DNA from: Angelakisella sp.
GTDB lineage: Bacteria > Bacillota > Clostridia > Oscillospirales > Ruminococcaceae
Direction of reading: 5' to 3'
NCBI GenBank assembly: GCA_020024515.1
Contig: JAHHTR010000005.1
Location: 1 to 38,283, forward strand
DNA: 38,283 bases
A program made the position numbers and the translations under genes. The notes beneath the pieces are model-generated. The model worked only from the letters and a program-made list of their open reading frames with translations. It had not been told where the DNA came from and searched no databases. Below, piece by piece: positions 9,387-16,898 of this stretch. Each line of letters starts with the position of its first letter. Within the stretch, counting starts at the first letter, position 1.

Positions 9387-10205
9387 ATGGAAATTTTAGC
9401 AATGACACAAACAGCAAAGATAACTCTTATTATACAAATGCTTATGGGTTTTATATTACCACTGATACTTGCATTTGTTTGGATAAAGTTTAAAAAAGGT
9501 TCATTTAGAGCAATTATTGTTGGTGCAATAACATTTACTTTTATGGTATTCGGTCTTGAAAAACTTGTTCATCAAATGGTACTTGGTGTTTCGTCACCTT
9601 TTCAACAAGCATTGGTAAGCAATCCGATTTACTATGCAATATATGGCGGAGTGATTGCAGGTATATTTGAAGAAATCGGAAGATTTACAGCATTTAAATT
9701 TTTACTTAAAGATTGCAACAAAATAGAAGATGCAGTATCCTATGGTATAGGTCATGGCGGTATGGAAGTAGTTATTTTGATAGGTCTGTCTATTCTGTCA
9801 AATTATATGCTCTATAACACTGTATTTACACATGGCTTTGAGGCGTCTTTTGGTCCAAATATACCAAAAGCACAGGCGCAAGCAATAGTTGGTGTCCTTA
9901 ACAGTATTGCTCAAACACAACCAATGAGTGCCGTACTGTCATTACTTGAAAGAACTTTTGCGATTGCAATTCACATATCTTTGTCGGTAATTGTATTTAT
10001 TTCTGTAAGAAACAAAAAAATATGGTTACTTCCGTTAGCTGTACTTTTGCATGCTATGATTAACTTCCCGGCGGGATTATTCCAAGCAGGTGCACTTACA
10101 AATATATTTATTGTAGAATTGTTACTTGGACTTCTTACATTGGTAAGTATAAGTATAGCAATATTTATATATAAGAAATTTTATAATACAGAAAAACAAG
10201 TATAA
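9387..10205 (+). CDS. YhfC-family glutamic-type intramembrane protease
   Basis: A polytopic membrane protein of about seven or eight segments. The putative active residues lie in a membrane segment: FEEIGRF (Glu95-Glu96) and, after about 25 residues, YGIGHGGMEV, with a further His in the late segment LLHAMINF. These EE(x)nH motifs resemble CPBP/Abi glutamic proteases, and the overall pattern matches the YhfC (DUF2324) family. Its substrate is not known. The ATG at 9387 is chosen because GGAGGA lies seven bases upstream; a TTG six bases earlier is too close. It is the last gene of the recJ-rel run. No plus-strand terminator with a U-tract follows it. Confidence 0.82.
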   Translation: MEILAMTQTAKITLIIQMLMGFILPLILAFVWIKFKKGSFRAIIVGAITFTFMVFGLEKLVHQMVLGVSSPFQQALVSNPIYYAIYGGVIAGIFEEIGRFTAFKFLLKDCNKIEDAVSYGIGHGGMEVVILIGLSILSNYMLYNTVFTHGFEASFGPNIPKAQAQAIVGVLNSIAQTQPMSAVLSLLERTFAIAIHISLSVIVFISVRNKKIWLLPLAVLLHAMINFPAGLFQAGALTNIFIVELLLGLLTLVSISIAIFIYKKFYNTEKQV

Positions 10206-10215
10206 TATAAAAAAA

Positions 10216-10304
10216 TTATCCCCTTTCTTAATAATAAAGGGAATATTGTGCAATTAACATTTGTAAGGTTAAACAGTGTATTGCCTAAAAAAGAGAGGGG
10301 ATAA
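10216..10304 (-). terminator. Long paired element with terminator polarity on the minus strand
   Basis: TTATCCCCTTTCTT (10216-10229) can pair with AAGAGAGGGGATAA (10291-10304) over 14 positions with one G-U, or locally through CCCTTT (10221-10226) with AAAGGG (10236-10241). Inside are smaller inverted repeats such as TTAAC/GTTAA (10254-10258, 10268-10272). Read on the minus strand, the outer helix is followed directly by seven Us; on the plus strand it has none. Both flanking genes are on the plus strand, so the element does not look like the yhfC terminator. It may end a small minus-strand RNA. The function is inferred. Confidence 0.45.
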
Positions 10305-10323
10305 AAATTTATTTAAAAATCTA

Positions 10324-10352
10324 TTGCAAAAATCAGATTAATATTATATAAT
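10324..10352 (+). promoter_or_regulatory. recA promoter (sigma-A type)
   Basis: TTGCAA (10324-10329) and a perfect TATAAT (10347-10352) are separated by exactly 17 bases. Predicted transcription start is near 10359, giving an untranslated leader of about 85 bases. Confidence 0.8.
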
Positions 10353-10361
10353 ATATTTACA

Positions 10362-10375
10362 CGAACAAACTTTCG
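10362..10375 (+). promoter_or_regulatory. LexA-type SOS box in the recA leader
   Basis: CGAACAAACTTTCG fits the Gram-positive LexA consensus (CGAAC, four bases, GTTCG) at all but one position. It begins about three bases after the predicted start of transcription, where bound LexA would block the polymerase. The same stretch also forms a perfect seven-base inverted repeat, ACGAACA (10361-10367) and TGTTCGT (10380-10386), so the exact operator register is uncertain. Confidence 0.7.
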
Positions 10376-10443
10376 CTTATGTTCGTATTGTTTTAGTTAA
10401 TTTATTGATTTTTTATATAAAATATTAGGAGGAAAATAAGACT

Positions 10444-11586
10444 ATGGCAAAAGAAACAAAGGTTAAACCAATACCAACTCCAATTACATCAGAAGAAGGA
10501 AGACAAAAGGCACTTGAAACAGCACTTGCAAATATCGAAAAGCAATTCGGTAAAGGTGCGGTTATGAAACTTGGACAAAACACAACTATGAATGTTGAGG
10601 CTATTTCAACAGGTTCATTGTCACTTGATATAGCTCTTGGTATCGGTGGTTTACCAAAGGGGAGAATTATAGAAATATACGGACCTGAAAGCTCAGGTAA
10701 AACAACAGTTGCACTACATGTTGTTGCACAGGCACAAAAAGCTGGCGGTTCAGCTGTATTTATTGACGTTGAGCACGCGCTTGACCCTGTATATGCACAG
10801 GCGCTTGGAGTTGATATTGATTCGCTTTTGGTATCACAACCTGATACAGGTGAGCAAGCGATGGAAATATGCGAGGCACTTGTTCGCTCAGGTGCGGTTG
10901 ATGTTGTAGTTGTGGACTCAGTAGCCGCAATGGTAACAAAAGCTGAAATAGAGGGCGAAATGGGTGATAACCACGTTGGTTTGCAAGCAAGACTAATGTC
11001 ACAAGCACTTAGAAAATTGACAGGTATAATAGGAAAAAGCAACTGTATGGTTATATTCATTAACCAATTACGTGAAAAAATCGGTGTTGTATATGGTAAT
11101 CCTGAAACCACAACAGGTGGACGTGCACTAAAATACTATTCATCTGTAAGACTGGATGTAAGACGTATTGATTCACTTAAAATAGGTACAGAAATAATCG
11201 GTAACCGTACACGTGTAAAGGTTGTTAAAAATAAAGTTGCACCACCATTCAAAGAAGCAGAGTTTGATATAATGTATGGTGAGGGAATTTCAAGAGTAGG
11301 TGAGGTTCTTGACCTTGCAGTACAGCTGGATATAATCAATAAGAGCGGTTCTTGGTTCTCATATATGGGTGAACGTTTGGGACAAGGCAGAGACAATGTT
11401 AAGATTTATTTGACTGAGCACTCTGATATATGTGAAGAAGTTGCCGCAAAGGTAATGGAAGAAAAAGATAATCTTAAAAAAGCAAGTGCAAAACCTAAAA
11501 AACTTGGTGCAAAGCCTGTGAATATTGATGCCGAAGTTGACGATGAGGAAACTGATGAAGAAATATCAATAGAAGAAATATCATAA
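10444..11586 (+). CDS. recA: Recombinase RecA
   Basis: ATP-dependent strand-exchange protein for homologous recombination and activator of LexA self-cleavage. The Walker A motif GPESSGKT is at 80-87, with VVVVDSVAA as Walker B, the DNA-binding loops around GEMGDNHVGLQARLMSQ, and FINQLREKIG. The C-terminus carries a Lys-rich stretch then a strongly acidic tail (DAEVDDEETDEE), which is usual. The length of 380 is slightly long because of an N-terminal extension of some ten residues. AGGAGG lies ten bases before the ATG. It has its own promoter and SOS box and no close co-directional partner, so it is probably monocistronic. Confidence 0.98.
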   Translation: MAKETKVKPIPTPITSEEGRQKALETALANIEKQFGKGAVMKLGQNTTMNVEAISTGSLSLDIALGIGGLPKGRIIEIYGPESSGKTTVALHVVAQAQKAGGSAVFIDVEHALDPVYAQALGVDIDSLLVSQPDTGEQAMEICEALVRSGAVDVVVVDSVAAMVTKAEIEGEMGDNHVGLQARLMSQALRKLTGIIGKSNCMVIFINQLREKIGVVYGNPETTTGGRALKYYSSVRLDVRRIDSLKIGTEIIGNRTRVKVVKNKVAPPFKEAEFDIMYGEGISRVGEVLDLAVQLDIINKSGSWFSYMGERLGQGRDNVKIYLTEHSDICEEVAAKVMEEKDNLKKASAKPKKLGAKPVNIDAEVDDEETDEEISIEEIS

Positions 11587-11633
11587 GAAACAATTATTGA
11601 AGAATAATGCTTAAAATTTTTATTTTGATGTTA

Positions 11634-11678
11634 TTTTATACAAATTAAATTGAAAGAAAATAATGGGTTTGTATAAAA
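11634..11678. repeat. Perfect 11-base inverted repeat downstream of recA
   Basis: TTTTATACAAA (11634-11644) and TTTGTATAAAA (11668-11678) are exact complements separated by 23 bases. There is no U-tract on either side of terminator quality. It could be a weak recA terminator or an operator just upstream of the rplS promoter. Confidence 0.45.
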
Positions 11679-11683
11679 ACTCC

Positions 11684-11712
11684 TTGATTTTAACAAAAAT
11701 ATGTGATAAAAT
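11684..11712 (+). promoter_or_regulatory. rplS promoter with extended -10
   Basis: TTGATT (11684-11689), 17 bases, then TAAAAT (11707-11712), with TG at 11704-11705 forming an extended -10. Start of transcription is predicted near 11719, giving a leader of about 140 bases before rplS. Confidence 0.7.
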
Positions 11713-11718
11713 GGTAGG

Positions 11719-11850
11719 GCATGAGAACCGACAAAAATTTTGTCGGGTTTTGATGTACGTCTTGTGAAGATAGGCTTTGCAAGATACGGCATTAAACCGA
11801 TAGTCCGCTGTCCGTTTATGGATAAGAATATCAGGATATTTTATAGGAGG
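11719..11850 (+). promoter_or_regulatory. Structured rplS leader, probable L19 leader
   Basis: The leader opens with CCGACAAAA/TTTTGTCGG (about 11728-11746), followed by GTTTT. It continues with CTTG/GCAAG, CGG/CCG and TCC/GGA pairings in 11759-11823, close to the ribosome-binding site. It is markedly more GC-rich than other intergenic DNA here. Low-GC Gram-positive bacteria are known to carry a ribosomal protein L19 leader in front of rplS, thought to be autoregulatory. The match is by position and character, not by a covariance search. Confidence 0.5.
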
Positions 11851-11858
11851 AAAAATTA

Positions 11859-12203
11859 ATGGACGCATTAAAACTTATTGCAGGCGAAAGTATGAAAAAA
11901 GAAATCCCAACAGTAAACGTTGGTGACACAGTAAGAGTACAAGTTAAAATCAAAGAGGGCGACAGAGAGAGACTTCAAGCATTTGAAGGTACAGTAATCG
12001 CTAAAAAACACGGCGGTATTTCAGAAACATTTACAGTTCGTCGTCTGCTACACGGCGTTGGCGTTGAGAGAGTATTTCCAATCCACAGCCCAAATGTACA
12101 CAGTGTAGAAATCGTACGTGCCGGTAAAGTTCGCAGAAGCAAACTATACTACTTACGTAGCAGAGTTGGTAAAGCAGCTAAAGTTAAAGAGGCTCTTCGC
12201 TAA
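11859..12203 (+). CDS. rplS: 50S ribosomal protein L19
   Basis: Structural protein at the 30S-50S interface. The 114 residues show the family signature throughout: VNVGDTVRVQVKIKEG, RLQAFEGTVIAKK, TFTVRR, GVGVERVFPIHSPNV and a basic C-terminus RRSKLYYLRSRVGKAAK. AGGAGG stands nine bases before the ATG. It has its own promoter, leader and terminator, so it is likely a single-gene transcript. In most Firmicutes it lies next to trmD; here trmD is about 13 kb away on the opposite strand. Confidence 0.98.
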   Translation: MDALKLIAGESMKKEIPTVNVGDTVRVQVKIKEGDRERLQAFEGTVIAKKHGGISETFTVRRLLHGVGVERVFPIHSPNVHSVEIVRAGKVRRSKLYYLRSRVGKAAKVKEALR

Positions 12204-12240
12204 TAAGTACAGCTCTAAAAACTACAAATTGAAAGAAAGT

Positions 12241-12268
12241 GAGGACATGAATAATGTCCTCTTTTTTT
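12241..12268 (+). terminator. rplS intrinsic terminator
   Basis: GAGGACAT and ATGTCCTC form a perfect eight-base stem around a five-base loop, followed by seven Ts; it lies 37 bases after the stop of rplS. Confidence 0.92.
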
Positions 12269-12361
12269 CACACCATTAAATTTATTAACTAAAATAAAGA
12301 TATACTGTTGATAAAAAAAGTATTGACATAAAATATAAAAAAATCGGGAGGTGTCTTTGTC

Positions 12362-13255
12362 TTGTCAAATGATATGTATATACAGTGGTTTCCGGGTCAC
12401 ATGACTAAAACTAACAGAATGATAGAAAAAGATATAAAATTGGTAGATATGGTTGTAGAGGTGACAGATGCACGTATACCGCAGGCGAGTCGCAACCCTC
12501 AACTAAAAAATATAATAGGTACAAAGCCGAAAATGTTACTTATGAATAAGGCTGACAACGCTGATGAAGAAATAACAAAGAAATGGCTTGCTTATTATAA
12601 AGAAAAAGGAATAGTTGCTATTCCGACAGACTGCAAAACCGGTAAAGGTTTAAAGGTTTTTCCACAGGCAGTCCGTGAAACCCTTGCAGAAAAAATTAAG
12701 CAGTGGGAAAAGAATAATGTTTCAACCACAAGACCGATAAGAATAATGATAGTAGGTATACCGAATGTAGGTAAATCTTCTCTTATAAACAGACTTGCCG
12801 GAGGTAAAAGGGTAAAGGTAGAAGATAGACCTGGTGTTACACGAGGTAAACAGTGGGTAACACTTGAAAGTGGTATAGAATTACTTGATATGCCGGGTGT
12901 ATTGTGGCCAAAATTTGAAAACAAACGATATGCTGAGCATCTTGCATTTACAGGTGCTATAAAAGACGATATTTTGGATATAGAACATCTTGCTGTAAAA
13001 CTATTGGAGCTTATGCAAAAAATATATCCCGAAAAACTTGTTGAAAGATACAAGGTGACAGAAGATGATGTTGCAAATTTGGACGGATATGATTTACTTG
13101 AAGCTATTGCAAAACGTCGCGGTATGCTGATGAGCGGCGGACATATAAATACAGAAAGATGTTCAATTATGTTGCTTGATGAATTCAGAAGCGGTAAACT
13201 TGGAAATTTGACGTTGGAAAGACCTGTTGAAAAGGTAGTTGTGGAGGAAGAATGA
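12362..13255 (+). CDS. rbgA: Ribosome biogenesis GTPase RbgA (YlqF)
   Basis: GTPase that assists late assembly of the 50S subunit. Circularly permuted GTPase order is visible: the G4 motif NKAD (62-65) comes first, then G1 GIPNVGKSS (about 131-139), and G3 DMPG (about 177-180). The N-terminal IQWFPGHM is the family hallmark, and the C-terminal domain (about 195-297) binds rRNA. Start is TTG, with GGGAGG ending ten bases upstream; the ATG four codons later is too far from it. The last four bases overlap rnhB. The neighbourhood rplS-rbgA-rnhB-yraN is conserved in Firmicutes. Confidence 0.94.
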   Translation: MSNDMYIQWFPGHMTKTNRMIEKDIKLVDMVVEVTDARIPQASRNPQLKNIIGTKPKMLLMNKADNADEEITKKWLAYYKEKGIVAIPTDCKTGKGLKVFPQAVRETLAEKIKQWEKNNVSTTRPIRIMIVGIPNVGKSSLINRLAGGKRVKVEDRPGVTRGKQWVTLESGIELLDMPGVLWPKFENKRYAEHLAFTGAIKDDILDIEHLAVKLLELMQKIYPEKLVERYKVTEDDVANLDGYDLLEAIAKRRGMLMSGGHINTERCSIMLLDEFRSGKLGNLTLERPVEKVVVEEE

Positions 13256-13902
13256 CATACGCTGAACTATATGCCTTTGATAAGGATATAATGAAAAATG
13301 AAAATGTAAATTTTATTTGTGGAATTGACGAGGCAGGACGAGGACCATTAGCAGGTGAAGTATATGCAGGCTGTGTCTATATAGTTGATGAAAATTTTGA
13401 GATAACAGAGTTAAATGACTCAAAAAAATTGAGTGAAAAAAAGCGAGAAAAAATATTTGATTATATAGATAACAGCAAAGGCAAAATTTATTATGGATAT
13501 GGCACAGCAACAGAAAAAGAGATAGATAAAATAAATATTTTGAATGCAACATATCTTGCTATGCAAAGAGCGTATGAAAATCTGGTGGAAAAACTGAAAG
13601 AAGATAATTTGCCACTTCCTACACTTGCATTGATTGACGGAAACAGAGCACCAAAACTTCCAATAGAGACAAAAACAGTAATAAAAGGTGATGCGCAGAG
13701 TGCGGTTATTGCGTCCGCATCAATAGTAGCAAAGGTTTTGCGTGACAAATATATGATAAAAGTAGCCGAAAAGTATCCCCAATATTGTTTTGAAAAGCAC
13801 AAAGGTTATGGCACAAAACTTCACTATGAAAAAATAGAGGAGTATGGTATACTTCCTGTGCATAGACTATCTTTTTTAAAGAAGATAACAGGCGAAAAAT
13901 AA
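13252..13902 (+). CDS. rnhB: Ribonuclease HII
   Basis: Endonuclease that cuts RNA in RNA-DNA hybrids and at single ribonucleotides in DNA. The signature GIDEAGRGPLAG gives Asp26-Glu27, LIDGN gives Asp129, and SIVAKVLRDK gives Asp165, likely completing the metal site. At 216 residues it is of normal length. The ATG overlaps the stop of rbgA by four bases and the next gene overlaps by one base, so translation is probably coupled along this set. Confidence 0.95.
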   Translation: MTYAELYAFDKDIMKNENVNFICGIDEAGRGPLAGEVYAGCVYIVDENFEITELNDSKKLSEKKREKIFDYIDNSKGKIYYGYGTATEKEIDKINILNATYLAMQRAYENLVEKLKEDNLPLPTLALIDGNRAPKLPIETKTVIKGDAQSAVIASASIVAKVLRDKYMIKVAEKYPQYCFEKHKGYGTKLHYEKIEEYGILPVHRLSFLKKITGEK

Positions 13903-14276
13903 TGGCTGTTAAACAAAATAAAAATATAGGAAACATCGGTGAAAATTTAATTTGCAAGTATCTGATTGATAATGGATATATAATTATCAAAAGAAACTAT
14001 ACAAAGCTATGTGGCGAAATAGATATAATAGCCACAAAAGGTGATATTATCGCTTTTGTTGAAGTAAAGACAAGGAAAAGTGACAGTATGGTTTCGCCAC
14101 TTGAAGCAGTTACAAAATCCAAACAAAGAAAAATTATAGACACAGCAGAAAATTTTTTAATAGAATATGTGGAATATCAAAATTTTCAACCCAGTTTTGA
14201 TGTAGGGACAGTAACAAATGATAATGGAAAATTTATAGTAGATTACTATGAAAATACATTTAGCTTAGATGTATAA
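13902..14276 (+). CDS. yraN: YraN/UPF0102 family nuclease-like protein
   Basis: A 124-residue member of UPF0102, whose fold is that of Holliday-junction resolvases and other PD-(D/E)xK nucleases. The core is visible: GENLICKYL, then CGEIDIIATKGDIIAFVEVKTR split around the Glu, Asp and EVK residues of the active site. Its cellular role is not established. The start codon overlaps the rnhB stop (TAATG). It is conserved next to rnhB in many bacteria, hinting at nucleic-acid maintenance. Confidence 0.92.
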   Translation: MAVKQNKNIGNIGENLICKYLIDNGYIIIKRNYTKLCGEIDIIATKGDIIAFVEVKTRKSDSMVSPLEAVTKSKQRKIIDTAENFLIEYVEYQNFQPSFDVGTVTNDNGKFIVDYYENTFSLDV

Positions 14277-14293
14277 GAATGGAGGAGAGTGTT

Positions 14294-14977
14294 TTGTCAA
14301 TATATGTAATAGGTGATTTGCACTTATCATTGGGTAACAAAAAACCAATGGATATTTTTGGCGGTTGGGACGGTTATGTTGAAAAAATAAAGACAAATTG
14401 GCAGAACACAGTAACAAATGATGACACAGTGGTAATTGCCGGCGATATATCATGGGCAATGAAATTGAGTGAGGCGATACCGGATTTTACCTTTATAGAA
14501 AAGCTAAATGGAAAAAAACTGATTTTAAAGGGTAACCATGATTATTGGTGGGTGACACAAAATAAAATTTACAAATTCTTTGAAGAAAACGGATTTGAGA
14601 CAATGTCATTGCTGCATAATAACAGTTTTGATATTGAAGAAATAAATATTTGTGGTTCTCGTGGTTGGATTTTTGAAAATGGTGAGGCACAGGACAAAAA
14701 GATAATTGCACGTGAACTTGGCAGAATAGAGGCATCACTTTCATTTATGGATACGAATTCCACTAAATATTTATTTTTACACTATCCACCATACTATAAC
14801 GGTCAAGAAATATCGGAATTTTTTGATGTTATGAATAAGTATGACGTTAAAAAGTGCTACTATGGGCATATTCACGGTGACGGATTGAAAAATGTATACA
14901 GTGGTATATATAAAGGTGTGGAACTTGTTCCTATATCGGCAGATTATTTAAAATTCAGACCGTTTAAAGTAATTTAA
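14294..14977 (+). CDS. Calcineurin-like metallophosphoesterase (COG1768 type)
   Basis: Predicted cytosolic phosphohydrolase of 227 residues. The five metal-binding blocks are present: GDLHL at 7-11, GDISW, GNHDYWW, FLHYPP and YGHIHG. The sequence runs most like the COG1768 group, whose substrate is unknown. The start is placed at TTG because a strong GGAGGAGAG lies just before it; an in-frame ATG 15 bases upstream overlaps that ribosome-binding site. It follows yraN by 17 bases and ends the rbgA-rnhB-yraN operon. The downstream region has no clear terminator. Confidence 0.85.
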   Translation: MSIYVIGDLHLSLGNKKPMDIFGGWDGYVEKIKTNWQNTVTNDDTVVIAGDISWAMKLSEAIPDFTFIEKLNGKKLILKGNHDYWWVTQNKIYKFFEENGFETMSLLHNNSFDIEEINICGSRGWIFENGEAQDKKIIARELGRIEASLSFMDTNSTKYLFLHYPPYYNGQEISEFFDVMNKYDVKKCYYGHIHGDGLKNVYSGIYKGVELVPISADYLKFRPFKVI

Positions 14978-15146
14978 TTAACATATAAAAATATAATAAG
15001 AACAGGATTATATCAAAAATTTATTTAGTAAGGAAAAATTCGTATTATTTTTATATTAATTTATTAAAAAAGTGATAATTTAGTATTATTTATTTTTAAA
15101 ATATCTTAAAAAACAGTAGCTTTTAAGGAAAATATATGGTATAATA

Positions 15147-15169
15147 AACCTATTGTGTCATAATAGGTT
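15147..15169. repeat. Palindrome, possible operator upstream of tig
   Basis: AACCTATT and AATAGGTT are perfect complements around GTGTCAT. The centre lies about 12 bases after a TGG-extended TATAAT (15140-15145), where a repressor would act. It matches neither the CIRCE nor the CtsR heat-shock operator as I know them. Confidence 0.45.
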
Positions 15170-15236
15170 ATAATGACAAACTTATAAATTATGTATATGT
15201 AAAAAAAAAGAATATTATAAATATCATAAATATGTA

Positions 15237-15266
15237 TTGTAAATGTATGTTTTTTTATGATATACT
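15237..15266 (+). promoter_or_regulatory. tig promoter
   Basis: TTGTAA (15237-15242) and TATACT (15261-15266) are separated by 18 bases, with TG at 15258-15259 extending the -10. Start of transcription is predicted near 15273, 30 bases before the ATG. Confidence 0.65.
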
Positions 15267-15302
15267 ATATAAGATTTAAAAATTTTGGAGGAAATAGTTA
15301 TA

Positions 15303-16697
15303 ATGAAACTAGTATCAAAAAATCAAGTAGAAGAAAACGTTTATGAACTAAAAATTACAGTAGATGGTGAAGAATTTAAAGCAGCTTACGAAGAGTCATA
15401 TCGTAAAAATTCAAAGAGACTTAATATTCATGGCTTCCGTAAGGGTAAAGCTCCACGTAATATGGTTATGAAAATGGTTGGCGCAGAGTATTTCTGCAAC
15501 GATGCTATTGATGCTACATACGGCAATGCTTACAGAAAAGCTCTTGATGAGAGCGGTTTGACACCTGTTACACAAGGCGAAATGGAAATGAATGAAGTAA
15601 CTGTTGAAGGTTACACATTTACAGTTAAAGTAACAGTTAAACCGGAAGTAGCAGTTAAAGACTACAAAGGTTTGGAAGTTAAAAAAGTAGTTGCTGCTGT
15701 AACTGATGAAGAAGTTGAAGAAGAACTAAACAGAATGGCTGACAGAAACAGCCGTTTGGTAGATATTGATGATAGAGAAGCACAAGAAGGCGATACAGCC
15801 AATATCGATTTTGAAGGTTTTGTTGATGGTGTTGCTTTTGAAGGTGGCAAAGGTGAAGGTTATGATCTGGTTTTGGGTTCAGGTCAATTTATACCAGGAT
15901 TTGAAGATCAAATTATCGGTAAAAAAATAGGTGAAGAATTTGAAGTAAATGTTACTTTCCCAGAAGAATACCATGCAGAAGAATTAAAAGGTAAACCTGC
16001 TGTGTTTAAAACAACAATAAACAGTCTAAAATATAAAGAAGTACCGGAAATTGATGACGAGTTTGTTAAAGATGTAAGTGAATTCAATACACTTGATGAA
16101 CTTAAAAACGACATCAAAGAAGGTATGATGAAACGTAAAGAAACTGTAAGTGAAAGAAACCTTGAAGACGAGGTTTGTGCGCTTGCAGCAGAAAAATTGG
16201 AAGTAAATATTCCACACGCAATGGTAGAAAATAAAATTGATTATCTTGTTCGTGAGTTTGCTTACAGACTACAAATGCAAGGTCTAAATCTTCAAGATTA
16301 CATTAAATACACAGGTTCTGATATGGATTCATTCCGTAAAGGTTTTGAAGAACAAGCTGAGAAACAAGTACGTATTGAATTAACACTTGAACAAATAGCA
16401 AAAGAAGAAAATATTGTACCAACAGCAGAGGAAATCGAAGAAGAATTTGCTAATGCCGCTAAGATGTACGGTATGGAAGTTGAGAAAGTAAAAGAATATC
16501 TATCAGAAGAAAATGTTAAAGAAACTTTGACAAACAACAAAACAATCGACTTCTTGAAAGCAAATGCTAAAATTACAGAAGTTGCAGCAGAAGAAAACGA
16601 AGATGCTGAAAAAGTAACTGCAAAAAAGGCAACTGTAAAGAAAGCAACTGTAAAGAAAACTACTGCAAAAAAAGTTGCAAAAGAAGATAAAGAATAA
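15303..16697 (+). CDS. tig: Trigger factor, ribosome-bound chaperone and prolyl isomerase
   Basis: Binds at the ribosome exit tunnel and helps nascent chains fold. The N-terminal ribosome-docking signature GFRKGKAPRN lies near 40-50; the FKBP-type isomerase domain spans about 155-240 (DFEGFVDG, FIPGFEDQ); the helical chaperone domain follows. At 464 residues it is about 30 longer than usual because of a Lys/Ala/Thr-rich tail built from repeated KKATV units. The ATG at 15303 has TGGAGG 11 bases upstream; an in-frame TTG 18 bases earlier overlaps that site. The order tig-clpP-clpX-lon is standard in Firmicutes. Confidence 0.96.
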   Translation: MKLVSKNQVEENVYELKITVDGEEFKAAYEESYRKNSKRLNIHGFRKGKAPRNMVMKMVGAEYFCNDAIDATYGNAYRKALDESGLTPVTQGEMEMNEVTVEGYTFTVKVTVKPEVAVKDYKGLEVKKVVAAVTDEEVEEELNRMADRNSRLVDIDDREAQEGDTANIDFEGFVDGVAFEGGKGEGYDLVLGSGQFIPGFEDQIIGKKIGEEFEVNVTFPEEYHAEELKGKPAVFKTTINSLKYKEVPEIDDEFVKDVSEFNTLDELKNDIKEGMMKRKETVSERNLEDEVCALAAEKLEVNIPHAMVENKIDYLVREFAYRLQMQGLNLQDYIKYTGSDMDSFRKGFEEQAEKQVRIELTLEQIAKEENIVPTAEEIEEEFANAAKMYGMEVEKVKEYLSEENVKETLTNNKTIDFLKANAKITEVAAEENEDAEKVTAKKATVKKATVKKTTAKKVAKEDKE

Positions 16698-16750
16698 TTT
16701 ATTTTAAGTAGCTTTATAAATTATAGTTAATTTTATTTAAACGTGTTACG

Positions 16751-16773
16751 GGCTGTGTTATAAATACACAGCC
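16751..16773 (+). terminator. Stem-loop after tig, weak terminator
   Basis: GGCTGTGT and ACACAGCC pair perfectly around TATAAAT, but only TT then AAACAT follows, so termination is probably partial and clpP may be reached by read-through. No clear separate clpP promoter was found in 16774-16880. Confidence 0.5.
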
Positions 16774-16898
16774 TTAAACATATAATTTGATTTTTATCCA
16801 TTTTTCGATAAAAAGTACGTTTTTTTGGGTGTGGGAAGACTTAAAAAATGTTAATTTAGGGGAATTATATCCCACTATGTAAAGGAGTTGTTCTTATT

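Larger units (their letters stand above)
14978..15302. other. Intergenic region upstream of tig
   Basis: About 80 percent A+T, without a credible gene. It contains a TGGTATAAT -10-like sequence (15137-15145) with no good -35, a palindrome at 15147-15169 on top of its expected start, and the better tig promoter at 15237-15266. Confidence 0.5.

Noticed and set aside
10425..11111. 228-codon open frame opposite recA
   Set aside because: Mirror of the recA codons (Ser/Thr/Pro-rich), no family resemblance.
16605..16697. Frameshift as the cause of the trigger-factor tail
   Set aside because: The reading frame and codon use continue smoothly, and the tail is made of regular repeats ending at a normal stop.
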